A stretch of DNA of 64,000 bases from Tenebrio molitor (GCF_963966145.1 NC_091050.1:7130001-7194000), one strand, 5' to 3'. Shown: positions 36,710-47,577, counted from the stretch's first letter. Translations and numbers: made by a program. Notes: a model not told the origin generated them from the sequence alone.

Positions 36710-38356
36710 CTAATTACTATTAATAGTAAAATTTTGGGTGTAATCGTATTCAATGGTTGGTATAACTGATTGCATGAATTTCAAGAATATGATAAGATAC
36801 ATGTGAACCCCCAATTCACCTCCACCCTCAGTTACTGTTTCAATAATGCTTTTCATAACTTCAGCATGTCTGGAATAATTTCACCGTTTTATAAATCATT
36901 CGTTGTGTTAAAACTGTACATACCTGCATGGATGAACTGACGCCATCTTTGGAACACTTAAGTGAGGATGAGTCTCCATGGTAACAGTCTTCATCGCATA
37001 ATCCTTGCTGACGTCTTGGTACAGCTCTTCAACACTGAGTGGTTTGTGGTGCTAACAGATGCAAAATAAAATAAAGAAAACATTTGGAAAAATAGTACAT
37101 ATATCAAAAAACGAGTTTCATAAGAAAGTGTTTTTTCATGAGTCCAAGTTTATAAAATGAGTCGCGAAGTCCGAGTTTTATAATGGACGAATGGAATAAA
37201 CGCCTTATGAAACGAGTTTTTTTATACTATTTTTTTCTATTTTGCACCTATTAAGCTGTTTTTAAATCAAAAGTAAGAATTTTAAAATTCTGGTGAATTT
37301 TATGATTGGCAAAAAACAATTGAAACACTTTGGGATATTCGCGCGTATTGGCTGACACTGGCAGTACCAACATGATAACCGTAAATTGTACTATCGCTAT
37401 TATAGAACCGCTTTCAGCTGTTATGAACGCAAAATAGAAAGATATTTTACCTCATTGTAACCAGTTAACCATAACCTTGGAGTCTGATAATATTTGTCAT
37501 ATGTAATGTGTAAATCATATGTGCGAGTATGAATTATTTCACCATCTTCATCTGACCCTTTGACTTTAACTGATGATGTGGGCTGAATCACTGTAGTAGC
37601 CTAATTAATGTATTGTAATAATAATTCTCTTCATGAAGTTGTTTAATTACAAACCTGTTCATCATCTAACATGCCACTTTCTTCAAAAGCTTCCATGTCA
37701 GCTGCTTCTTCATCATCTTCATCTTCATCATCATTCTTCTCATCATTTAAAGCTGCTTCCTCCATGCTGTCCCCCTAAATAAATACTATATTTTCTCATC
37801 CATGAAAAATAATTTTAACCATACCTTAGAATTGCTTAGGGTCATTTCTGAAATTTTCTCCTCTACCACAGCTGTGGTCTGATCTTGATCATAATGATGA
37901 GTATCTACCCATCCATTATCAGCATCATCAGACACAATAATTCTTTCCAACTCTTCTGAGTATTCCATTTGTTCACATCTTCTTGTACAGGGTACATTTC
38001 TAGTTACTAAAAATTGTTTATCTTTAGGTAAATATGGTTTGCTTTTGCTCTCATCTCCTGCTGCCCACTGCCATGTGGGACAGTGGTGTACCAAGTGGTC
38101 TCCAGCAGCTACAAATTCTTCAGGTGTTAAGACTCCAGTTTCTCTAAATTTGGATTCCTGTCATCAAAAACAAATAATTTTGTTGGACACGTGGTTGTGT
38201 ATTGTACTTTGAAACAAATGAAGTAAATACAAATTCTAATCACTTTAATTGTTGCCAGCTCTGTTTATTTCGACGGAAACGTACCTTTAAGACTGGAGTC
38301 AAATATTCGGCCACTCCAAGTGCCGTCCCTTTTACGCTATTAATCACGTTCTGCAT
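36710..38356 (-). CDS. Atg3: Autophagy-related protein 3 (E2-like Atg8/LC3-conjugating enzyme)
   Basis: ATG3 transfers Atg8/LC3 from ATG7 to phosphatidylethanolamine on forming autophagosomes. Six exons read on the minus strand: 38356-38285, 38157-37825, 37774-37655, 37600-37451, 37051-36924 and 36869-36710, giving 320 aa, close to the roughly 314 aa of the human protein. The N-terminus MQNVINSVKG and the segments HHCPTWQWAAGDE, RTYDLHITYDKYYQTPRLWL and EGGGELGVHMYLLI-like are characteristic. The catalytic cysteine lies in the HPC motif at about residue 267, split from the next codon by the last intron. An acidic loop (DDEDEDDEE) lies in exon 3, as expected for the flexible region. The gene is convergent with the ZAD zinc-finger gene, 254 bp between stop codons. 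Confidence 0.96.
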
Positions 38357-38880
38357 TTTTACGTACAACTATAATCCAACTATTTCACTTTTTTACTGAA
38401 CTTTTTGCAAAAATTTATAATCCATACTTTTGAGGTTATCGATCGCTCGTTAATAATTTGACAGATGACAGCGGCGCTGATGATTTGACAGAAGTGACAG
38501 AACCCAGCTGATTTTACGAGATTGTCTTCACGTCACGACTTCCATTGATATTCTATTTATTTAGCATCTAAATGTTTTACACTGTGGTTTTACCCCTAGT
38601 TTTACCTATTTCACCAGTCATCGTCTTCCCTGTTTATCCACGATTTATGGCCGATTGAAAAGAATGTTTTTGAAGTTATATCATTAATGGCTTTTTTATT
38701 ACGTCTGGTACATGTAGTGGCGTGTGGAAATTTATTTTTGAACTTTTACTACTTTTTATAAATCCGGGTGTCGGAATAAAACTAACAAGGTGGGTAATGA
38801 GAGAGAGATATTTATCAATCGATTCATACATTCTCAAAATTGCCATAAAGATAAAAATGTCACAGTTAGAAGGGACTGTT

Positions 38881-39020
38881 GTACAGCCGCCCGCAAAAGA
38901 ATCGAGCCGACCCTCTGCAAGGAAATAATCACCAATCCATATTTCGACAAAGGGACCTGACGACTGTCGTAAACTCATAAATCTAATCTCCAACATTTTC
39001 AGGCATTTCGATATACGAGG
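38881..39020 (+). repeat. Dispersed repeat S, copy 1
   Basis: It begins GTACAGCCGCCCGCAAAAGA and matches, in reverse orientation, 43722-43832. The first 28 bases are identical between the copies. Similarity resumes after a 35-bp insertion (TAAACTC, TAAATCTA, ATATACGAGG). A short frame through both copies reads VQPPAKESS. The family is unknown to me. Confidence 0.6.
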
Positions 39021-39237
39021 ACAGTACCATTAGTTTTTGTCCATTATTTAAACGGTGTTGACTGACAAATGAAAAACTGTAGAGTTTTTATTGTGCATTT
39101 CAACGTTTAATGACGAATATAATTCGGTTGCATTTTTTTTAAATTGTCATACAATGACGTTTATTGGTTAAAAAATCGTATGATTACGAATAACAAATAA
39201 ACAAAAATTAATACGCTAAAAAGATTTTCACTTATAA

Positions 39238-39301
39238 TCTCCCAAGTGAGTAGATTTATTATCGAAAAAAAATTCCAGTTATTAATCTACTCACAAGGGT
39301 T
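39238..39301. repeat. Small inverted repeat
   Basis: GTGAGTAGAT with flanking CCCA and its complement ATCTACTCAC with flanking AAGGG face each other about 30 bp apart, enough to form a hairpin. There is no coding content. It may be a very short foldback element. Confidence 0.45.
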
Positions 39302-40285
39302 GATTCGATAAGAAAATCGCACGACACAAAGAAAAATTTAAACAAAAACCATATAATTTTCCTTATATCAAAATCCCAAATTTTCTATAGTCGTCTTTGG
39401 AATGTGTTCTGTCAACCGCATAAACAATAAATTGTAAAATGTGTCATTCAGGTTTTGGAGTGAACGCACCATTGGTATAAAAACACAAATAACGGTAAGA
39501 TTTAAACAACTGATTTGTGATTCGTAATCCGCAGTGCGTTCACAATCGACACTTCTACGACAAATTTGACCGGAAATTTAAATGAAGATAGATGAAATTC
39601 AAACAAAAAATACAAAACGAAGCAAGGCCAATGTGTGGTGCCAGTTTCAACAGTTCTTAAAAGAGCCCAATGTCAAGTTGGATAGTTCCTTGATTCTACT
39701 ATGCTGTTGAAGGGGTGGACTGGAAACATGAAACGCAAAAATGGGGCAATTATGAAGAGGCTGTTATAAAACTAATGTGAAAATCCACAGCGAAACTGTT
39801 AAAAGAAAAATTATCAAAAAATTACCGCTTATTAATTTTGCTTGGGTATGTAACATATAAAATATCAGAAAATTTTTGAGTTGCTAGGCAGTTATTAAAA
39901 GTTCTAATTCATTCATTAGCTGATTTTGAGTGCCGTGCGATTTTCTATTGAAATCTTAAAATAAAGAAACTCCAGCTAGATTGCAAACTATGACATTAAA
40001 CTTGAGTTTTTTTTTTAAGTAATAGAGAAATTTGCTATAAATAAACCTATGTACAAAAAAGTAAAAATTAAATTAGATTACCACCAAAATAAATAGTAAT
40101 ACATAGTAGATATTAACAGCAAACTAAACATTCTTCCTGGTGAAATCTAATACAACTATCCATTTTACCCAAGACTGTAAAATCTTGCCTGGCTGAACCG
40201 GGGATTTCCGTCAGCGACAAATAATGGTTGTCTTGTTAAGATTACCTGTATTCTGTATTCTAAAAATCTCGATTTTCAAAAATTT

Positions 40286-40440
40286 AATTTTTTGTTCGAC
40301 ACTGTCAGAATTTGAGAAATTTCTCCTGTGCGAGCGGATTTTGATAAAGGTCACAACTTGTCAAAAGGAAATGTCAAGCTAATTTTAAAGATTTTAAGCG
40401 ATTTTGAGCCTTTAAGGGGCTCGTCGAACAAAAAAACGTT
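40286..40440 (-). repeat. Dispersed repeat R, copy 2 (reverse orientation)
   Basis: It reads TTGTTCGACACTGTCAGAAT at the left and CTCGTCGAACAAAAAAACG at the right. Reversed, this follows 31148-31297 closely over about 150 bp with scattered differences. Confidence 0.7.
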
Positions 40441-40611
40441 GTATTAAACTACTATTTTACATTATACCGGGTGCCCCAAAATTCACGGAACAGCTTAGCA
40501 GTACGTTGTTAAGTAGTCATTAAAATACATATCAGGTAGAAATGTTAAAAAAAAAATCAATCTTCTTTTTCCAAGGAGAAATGGACCTATTCGTTACAGT
40601 AAATGTGGCAA

Positions 40612-40755
40612 TATTTTTTAATATGTAGTATGTAGTTTATTTAACGAGTTCGTGTGCAAATTGGACTTTTTTTGGTATGAGTGGGCCCACAATTGAAAAG
40701 TTGTGACATTTATCAAAATCTGTTCACACAGGAGAAAATAATTCTCAAACAAAAT
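40612..40755 (+). repeat. Dispersed repeat R, partial copy 3
   Basis: The left part matches the start of copy 1 (TTTAACGAGTTCGTGTGCAA against TTTAACAAGTTTCGTGTGTA). The right part matches its AAGTTGTGACATTTATCAAA block and TTCACACAGGAGAAAA. The central roughly 120 bp of copy 1 are missing, so it is internally deleted. Confidence 0.65.
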
Positions 40756-40772
40756 AGTTATTTTTATATTAA

Positions 40773-40874
40773 GTGCGCGAAGAAAGTGTTTTTTGTGCAT
40801 GAAAAGGTCTTTTACGCCGAGACGAAGGTCGAGGCAGTATAAGCCTTTGAATGCACAAAAACATCTTCGCGCAC
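40773..40874. repeat. Strong inverted repeat (hairpin)
   Basis: GTGCGCGAAGAAAGTGTTTT at 40773 pairs with the complement ending CATCTTCGCGCAC at 40874. The arms are about 25 bp with a 50-bp GC-richer loop. It directly precedes the 40891-41180 inverted pair and may be part of one compound element. Confidence 0.6.
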
Positions 40875-40890
40875 GAAATATAAACAATAT

Positions 40891-41180
40891 TTTTTCTATA
40901 ATTGATTAAAAAAATTGAAATTAAAAATTCAAATTTTTGAAGGAACTCTGAAGTTTCAATGCAGTGACCATGTTGCTAGGTAACTAATAAAAAACAGTGC
41001 GTGAAACGAAAAACAGAAATAGTCGTATGCGTGAAATTGCATTTCACACACTGTTTTGTATGGTTTCTATGGTTTCGATCTTACTAACAATGCAAAAAAA
41101 ATACACGTCAGAAAATGACCCACTTCAGGCACAGATAACTATGCGTGAATTTCAATTTTTTGAATCAATTATAGAAAAAA
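40891..41180. repeat. MITE-like element with 32-bp inverted ends
   Basis: The left arm (40891-40922) contains CTATAATTGATTAAAAAAAT. The right arm (41148-41180) is its complement with one or two mismatches. The interior has a short ORF without recognisable content. Confidence 0.6.
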
Positions 41181-42759
41181 AAAAATTCTATGTATCCCAA
41201 TAGTCTGCAAATATTTCATTTATGTTGTATCCATGGCTATGAGAGAGAAAAATCAAAGCCATGTTTCCATACGTTATTTGAAGTAAAACGAACAAAAAAT
41301 TACTACTTGTAAATGCTGGAAATAATAAAGAAAATAATTGTAAACCTGATTACAGTCGTTCAGAATTGTTATGCCACTTGCTAGTAAAAGACAAACCGAG
41401 AGGACTAATTTTGATTTCTATTTATTTTATTCGAACAACTTACCTAACAACCACACCTTTCAGCTGAAGAACAAGAAAACAAACAATATCAAAAACAAAA
41501 CAGCAACAAAACAAACAAAAAAGAATCATCACACAATTAAATCCATGTGATTTCAATTGAATAAATGATTTGTTATCTAACTGCATTTATATTTATTTCA
41601 TTCATACATAACCAAATTTAGCAATAGCGAAGCATTGCCCGGTGCTAGTAATTTATAAAAAAAATACCTAGAGACCAGGCCCGCGCTAAAGGGCAAATCG
41701 ATGATTTTCGGTAAAGAAAATTTTTCTGCCTGGGAATTCCATTACAAAACAACTTGCCACAGGTAGTTCGGGGAAGGGTTTAGTTACCTACATATTTACA
41801 AATTGTTTCTTGTAGTAATTTTAGTTCAGTTCAGTGTGGTTTGCTTTGTTGAATAAAATTATGTTTTAAAATCCGCTTTTGGTGCTTTTATTTTCGCTAA
41901 TAAGAACACAAGTAGTGTAAGATACAAATAAGTTTCATTAAAAATTAAATGGCACAATTGTTCACTATTTCTGTTGCGTTTCTTTAATATTGATCTTAAT
42001 CAATTTTCGATCGTTACACATGAATTATCATTACATGGGATAAAATACTCGTAGTTAAAAAATAAATAAGACTTAGATAAAAGCAGACATTCACTATTTT
42101 GTAATCGGTATACCAAAATTTACAACTCTGTCATAAAACCCTCGATGGTATGAAAGCAAGACTCTCCGTTTACGGCACCTAACAGCTAGAACTTGTTCAA
42201 ACAGTAAAAGAAACATAAGCCCTGATTAATTTATTATACCTGACGATTATTTCACGATTATTGAGATTCTTATTTACGTCTGAAAATTTTATTTAAAATA
42301 TGTTTGGCCATTTTAACCTCCCCGCCCCAATGTTGTTTTAGTTTTGTTTAATAAAGATATTTTACCTCTGCAAATTTACCCAGAATTTTCTTAAATATTG
42401 TAACGATCCATTTTGTTACGTTCATTATTACAATAATTTTGATTTTAGTTACATATTTAAGTATTTTTTCTATTAAGCACACCGGTTATTTCGATTGTGT
42501 ATCATTTTATTGAAGATTCAACTCATCATATTAAAATCAAAAATTTCGTTAACGTCTATCCATCACTGTAACTCTTTCTCTAAAATAAATTGGTGATTAT
42601 TTTTGAAAGCAAACTCTTTATAGTAACTAATAAATACGTTTCACATTTTTTAAAATCATGCGAATTGTGTCAATTTGTTGTAAAAATGCATAAATCGGGA
42701 TTGGGAATGGCATCACCTTTGCAAATCAATGCGATGTTCAAGTCAATTGTTATATTACT

Positions 42760-43004
42760 ACAGCGTGATCAACAATGACTGAGTCTGTTGGCAATGAAAC
42801 AATTGAAAATACTGGTGATTTTTGTCTAGTAATTGGCACTGACCACGCACTGACCGGATTTTTTAACTTGAGATGACATTAAACACATTCTTGGTTATGC
42901 AGGTTATGTTTATACTATTACAAAAATGAACCTTCGTTGGTAAATTTTAAATTTGCCAAATTTCATTGTTACCAACAGACTCAGTCATTCTTGATCACCC
43001 CGTA
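42760..43004. repeat. MITE with about 40-bp inverted ends
   Basis: The left end carries GTGATCAACAATGACTGAGT and CTGTTGG. The right end carries the complement, ACCAACAGACTCAGTCATTC and TTGATCACC. The arms differ by a few bases and a small gap. The interior of about 160 bp is non-coding. Confidence 0.75.
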
Positions 43005-43357
43005 CTTACTGATAATTATTTTATTTTATTAGCTCTATAATTCAATTTTTTGGAGACATGGTTTCTATTATCTGTTACAAAACTAAAAAAACCACCAACA
43101 CTGGATTACGTAGAAAATACAACCTACAACGTTGTATGCTTACAGTTGATTTTTGACATAGGGGAAATAGAAATATTTGGTTACAGTGATGTCAATGATA
43201 CCTTATGAAAACTATAAATAAAAATTCGATTTGTTGTAATCTTGTGTTATTTAAAAGATTTCATTGTTTTTACGGCACTCACTTTTTGACATAATAAAGA
43301 GATCGATCAAAAGGTCTAGCTGGCATCCTAGTAATATAAAAGTTATCATTTGGACAT

Positions 43358-43484
43358 TTAGGCCCAGTTTATTCACCCAGTAAATTTATCTGGCCAGTAG
43401 TTGCTATGATTTAGAATCTGCTATTGGTAGATCCACGGTAATTATCAAATAAAGTTACTTGAAGGTGAATAAACTGGGCTTTAG
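43358..43484. repeat. MITE-like element, GGCCAGTTTA-type ends
   Basis: GGCCCAGTTTATTCACC at the left is mirrored by GGTGAATAAACTGGGC at the right, each flanked by TTTA in direct orientation (a possible target duplication). The ends resemble those at 14540-14715, but the interior is different. Confidence 0.7.
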
Positions 43485-43721
43485 TGTAATTTTAATTTTA
43501 CCAACTTAATTCAACAGGTGGTAGTTTTTAAATTTCAGCAGCGCTAATACACATATTTTTATAGTTTTACTAAACGTCGGCCGTTACAAATCACATTTAT
43601 TGCAATCGAATTAAATCAATAATTTTTAAATATAGAGACAGACAAACTCTAGGGATATCTAAGAAAAGAAACATTTTTAATTCAGAAGCGTCTAAGTAAT
43701 GACCAAAAATTAATGAAACAA

Positions 43722-43832
43722 CCCTCGTATACCAAACTGTCCGAAATAGTTGCAGGCTAGATTTACGAGTTTATGAGAGGTGATTATTCCCTTGCAGCCG
43801 GGTAGGCTCGATTCTTTTGCGGGCGGCTGTAC
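43722..43832 (-). repeat. Dispersed repeat S, copy 2 (reverse orientation)
   Basis: Read on the minus strand it starts GTACAGCCGCCCGCAAAAGA and follows 38881-39020, lacking about 35 bp in the middle. Confidence 0.6.
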
Positions 43833-44737
43833 CCCACAAAAGATCTCATAAATCCTGAAGCCACTTAAAGCAAATAATACGAAAACCAACAATGTTTAAC
43901 GTAATTAACATAATCTGTAAGATTATGAGGATTTTATCTGAAATCGGAGTAGTTTTTCATTCATTCCATTAAGGTCAAGGATAGAATTCAAATTTTAAAT
44001 TTCAACGGTACCTATTTACAAATAGATTAGATTCTGTCCGAAAATTTTTTTGAGTGCATTGCTGACAAGGCAATTTTGTCAGCACGAAATACAATTTTCA
44101 GGATATGAATCTATCTACGGAATTTATGCAGAGGGATATTCGGCAGGAAAATCGCATGAATACATTAACCGTCATTGAAGGATAAAAAAATGTATCTCAA
44201 GTTTTTTAAAAATATCAAGACTGTAGAATTTGAACTTTTATTTATTAAAATGTCGTAATTTGAATAAAAATTTTGCAATTTTTATTATTCACAGTGGAAA
44301 TATTTTTCTTTACACCTAGAGTTGTCAAAATTCTTTCCGGAAATATTTTATGTAGGTATCTATTATCCATGGTTTTGGTTATAATCATGGTTATAACAAT
44401 AAACGTCGGTTTCTCATTGGATATTGGAAAGTATTAGATTCATGAATGCGATTTTCAAGTTAATATTTTTCAGAGATATAATTTACCGTGAAACCAACCG
44501 TACAACAAAAACAATCATTGCTTTTCTAATTAACGGTTTAACTACGATCGCCTCTATTAGAAATATATGTAAAATGTGTTACACGTAAGTACGGGAGCAA
44601 AAGCATAATTTGAACAATGCTCGGTTAGGTATACATATTATCGTAGATTTCTAATCTTGACAGTTATTTACGATGGGCTAGACGCCAGGCCGGGCCTGTA
44701 GTGGCAGTGGCTTACGTTTCGGTGTGACCTTGATGAC

Positions 44738-44814
44738 GTGAAGTTAATTGTATCCACACGAAGCAGGAACGAGAACTCCTCACGTTCACGTTCTGTCTTT
44801 GTACACTCGACAAG
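44738..44814 (+). other. Candidate non-coding first exon of the GFRP-like unit
   Basis: The segment ends CGACAAG followed by GTATGT, a strong splice donor at 44815. A pyrimidine-rich acceptor (TTTTTGTTGTTTAG) ends at 44855, upstream of the first GFRP-like ATG at 44986. The GC-rich sequence just before (about 44675-44735) looks promoter-like. The exon start shown is nominal. Confidence 0.35.
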
Positions 44815-44985
44815 GTATGTAGTGCACGTTTGTATCCCCGATTTTTGTTGTTTAGCTCAACCGGAAGCTTCGGCTTTTAAACAATGTGATAAATACTCAT
44901 CATTACATATCGATAAAAAATGTTATCAAAACCGGAAAGTGCGTATTATCAGTGAGAGGCTTTATCGTGAAAGGAGGCGTGCCCG

Positions 44986-45318
44986 ATGCCCTACATTCTG
45001 GTGCGCGGTAATTTGGCGGCCTACGGACAGCGTTACCCCTGGCGAGTACTCGTCTCCGGCCTCAAAGCTGCAGATATCGAACAGCTGAACCGATTCTCCT
45101 CTGGGGGCTATTGCGATGATTGTACGATCGTGTACATGCAACACCCTTGCGTTATTCTGACGGCCCTGGAAGTGTTGGGGTACAAAGTGGTCGCCTCGTC
45201 GTCCACCTCCATCAAACAGGACTACAACGAATACATGTGGACGATGCGCAAGGACTTTGCCGAACCGGAGCCTCCCGTCTCTGATGTCGCTGCGTCCGCC
45301 GAGCTTAAAGAAGATTAG
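44986..45318 (+). CDS. GTP cyclohydrolase I feedback regulatory protein-like, ORF 1
   Basis: This 110-aa single-exon protein resembles GFRP (GCHFR), the small pentameric protein that binds GTP cyclohydrolase I and makes it respond to tetrahydrobiopterin and phenylalanine. It begins MPYILVRG, like the MPY start of GFRP. Its second half has the family pattern of P, a hydrophobic helix, LGYKVVASS and a final strand YMWTMRKDF. It is about 25 residues longer than the vertebrate protein because of a longer middle and an acidic tail. Codon use is much GC-richer than in ORF 2, which starts 39 nt downstream on the same strand. That gap is too short for a separate promoter, so the two either share a dicistronic mRNA or use alternative splice acceptors. 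Assignment is by motif resemblance only. Confidence 0.75.
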   Translation: MPYILVRGNLAAYGQRYPWRVLVSGLKAADIEQLNRFSSGGYCDDCTIVYMQHPCVILTALEVLGYKVVASSSTSIKQDYNEYMWTMRKDFAEPEPPVSDVAASAELKED

Positions 45319-45357
45319 CGTATCTATCCCTGAGTACTCAGTTATCAATCAGACAAC

Positions 45358-45639
45358 ATGGAAATACCAGCGAGTTTGTTGATGTCGTCGGGGACGTATG
45401 CCTACGTGGCTGTGAAGGCGTCTTTGCATGCCGCTGATAGTGCAGTGTTTGGCCTCAATGAAGACGAAACTATCGCTTTAGTGAAAAGGTTTGAAAACTA
45501 CAAGAAAGACGTTATCAACGGAATTTTATTGAAAGCATCTCCCTTGCAAGTTGTGAATGCGTTGGGACAATTGGGATATCGGGTTGTTGGGACCACAGGA
45601 GAAACCGAGATCGTTTGGACATTACAGCGTGATGTTTAA
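45358..45639 (+). CDS. GTP cyclohydrolase I feedback regulatory protein-like, ORF 2
   Basis: This 93-aa protein has a C-terminal half (SPLQVVNALGQLGYRVVGTT, then EIVWTLQRDV) that fits the GFRP pattern better than ORF 1 does. The N-terminus differs (MEIPASLLMSSGTYAYV). It is probably a tandem paralogue of ORF 1 acting in pterin metabolism. The ATG at 45358 has a good context (ACAACATGG). AG acceptor-like sites (TACTCAG, ATCAATCAG) lie just upstream, so the ORF could be reached by splicing past ORF 1. An AATAAA at 45684-45689 probably ends the transcript for both. The single-exon structure and close spacing favour one transcription unit. Confidence 0.75.
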   Translation: MEIPASLLMSSGTYAYVAVKASLHAADSAVFGLNEDETIALVKRFENYKKDVINGILLKASPLQVVNALGQLGYRVVGTTGETEIVWTLQRDV

Positions 45640-46316
45640 CAATTATAGTGCCGTGTGTGTGTGAAAATTAATAGTATACCAACAATAAACTTCATAAAAC
45701 AACTACTTATTACTAAACGCAAAGTAAACTATCCAAATTTGATTTATAAGGTGAGTGTGACAATAAATGGACCACACAAATTATTTAATAGAAATCAAGT
45801 TCTACCTAATACTAAACAGCACTAAACAGCGTCATATGTGTCATATTTTGTTTTATAAAAGAAAATACATCCTAAAAGGTCAGAGAAAGGTTAGTTACTT
45901 ATATCACTTTGTTATCAACAGTCCCAGCCATTCTCAACCTTGCATCTTACTTGTAGCAATTATTTACCATAGAGGACGCCACATGGCACAGACAACAAGC
46001 TCTAGATTTTAATAAATCTTTGAGCTTTTAATCTGATTAAATACTTCGTTTCATGTATTGGTAAATTGTAAGAAGGTAAAATACAAGTTTTTTTATAAAA
46101 CAAAATAAAATCTCCGTTTAACTCTTTTTTTACGTGATGCCCTTTTTGCGCTGTAAGATTCCAGTCGGGTTTTTTGTTTGACAACGTGGAGTGTTTACAC
46201 TTGTCAGTAACACCTATGAATAGATTCACAAGTGATTTAATTGGCATTCAACAACAGTAAATTTGGTCCTTGACGCTGTTGTGTAAATGAATCTTGTTTG
46301 TTTCAGAAAAATTGCA

Positions 46317-46900
46317 ATGTGCGAATGCGGTGGACATTCAGGATCATCAAATTCAGTATCTCAGTCTTTAGATGAACTAGAATTTGAACGCGGATTATGG
46401 TATGCAGCTCAGTACGGCGACATAGATAGAACGTCACATTTGTTGGATAAGGGTTTTTGCGTGGATAAAAGGGATGCGGCGGGTTACACGGCTCTGCACT
46501 ATGCCGCCAGAAACGGACACTTGAACGTTTGCAGGCTTCTTCTGGACAAGGGTGCTTGCGTTGATGCTGTCACTCACCAAGGAAAAGCCACACCTCTTCA
46601 CAGAGCCGCCACTGTAGGTAACTTCGGATTTGTCCGGTCGCTTTTCACTCTAGATCTGTCAATTTTTCCTCCACAGGAAAATTTGAAATAGTCAAGTTTC
46701 TGATCGAGAGGAGGGCGAACTGTCGTTTGAAAGACGCGGATGATAAAACAGCTCTGCACAGAGCCGCCGCAAATAAACATTTCGATGTTTGCGAGTATCT
46801 GTTGAAGATGGAACCTAGCTTAAAAAATGAAGTGGACATCCATAACAAGAGACCAGTGGACTATGTTCAAACTACTGAACTGTTGACATTACTTGACTAA
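46317..46900 (+). CDS. Ankyrin repeat domain protein 39-like
   Basis: Two coding exons, 46317-46617 and 46677-46900, joined in frame at a phase-1 GT-AG intron, encode 174 aa (human ANKRD39 is about 183 aa). The N-terminus has a short Cys/His segment (MCECGGH), then LDELEFERGLWYAAQYGDID, which is the family's characteristic lead-in. About four ankyrin repeats follow (GYTALHYAARNGH, ATPLHRAATVG, KTALHRAAANKH), with a C-terminal LLTLLD like the family's end. An acceptor (TTTGTTTCAG) directly before the start region implies a 5' non-coding exon. The in-frame upstream ATG at 46287 lies in that intron and is not used. It is a small scaffold protein of unclear function. Confidence 0.9.
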
Positions 46901-47303
46901 AAGATATACTATATTTTATACTGCTATATCAGGGTTAATTTAAATTTAATTACATAATCACCAAATTCATATATTCACTTTGTAATTTTTGTACCTAACT
47001 GTTTAGTGTAATGACTAGTTAAGTACAATACATGAGATTAATAAAGGCTGCACTCACACACATGCAAAAGGTTAACTTTTATGTGATTATGAATTGTTGA
47101 TGCAATAATTTGTATCATATCCTCGCGTTCGCGCCCACGTTGGACGTCGAGATGTTGACATAACTAATGTAAGAACAAACAATAAAAGGTCCAATGACAT
47201 CTGTTTTTATTTGTAGCGACGGGAAACTGTCGTGTTTAATTCGTGTCTTTCAACTTTCATTTTCTTGCGTGACGGCGAGTTGATCAAAGAATTAAGATAT
47301 ATC

Positions 47304-47308
47304 AACGG
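47304..47308. other. Target-site duplication of BEL copy 2 (left)
   Basis: AACGG precedes the element and recurs at 53600-53604. It differs from the AATGG of copy 1, so the two insertions are separate events. Confidence 0.85.
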
Positions 47309-47577
47309 TGAACGATTAATCACTGTTGGGTGGTGATATTAGCCGTTCAAATGATATAGTCGTCTTTGTATAACTACTTAAAAACTTTATTGTATGACAA
47401 AATGTTGATGTACAAGTGTTAAGTACCAAGGATAGTGGTAGACTCTGGTTTTTACCGCTATATCTCGACTTAAATAAGAGTGGGTGATTTCACCCCTCTC
47501 ACAAAGAAAGTAGGCAGGACTACCTGCTACAGTACCTCTTTCTAACAATAACATTCAAAATTACATTATTTTGTACA
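47309..47577 (-). repeat. 3' LTR of BEL copy 2
   Basis: It is 269 bp, identical by eye to the other LTR of this copy, and carries the copy-2-specific bases (GGTTTTTACCGC and AAGAGTGGGTG as read on the plus strand). Confidence 0.95.

Larger units (their letters stand above)
38460..44737. other. Repeat-rich gap without recognisable genes
   Basis: Between ATG3 and the GFRP-like pair no ORF shows a domain. Several dispersed repeats and foldbacks are listed separately. The ORFs at 38722, 40618, 40997 and 43710 lie mostly in repeats. Confidence 0.5.

Noticed and set aside
46287..46316. Upstream ATG of the ANKRD39-like gene
   Set aside because: It lies before a strong splice acceptor (TTTGTTTCAG), so it is intronic. 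The ATG at 46317 gives the family-like N-terminus.
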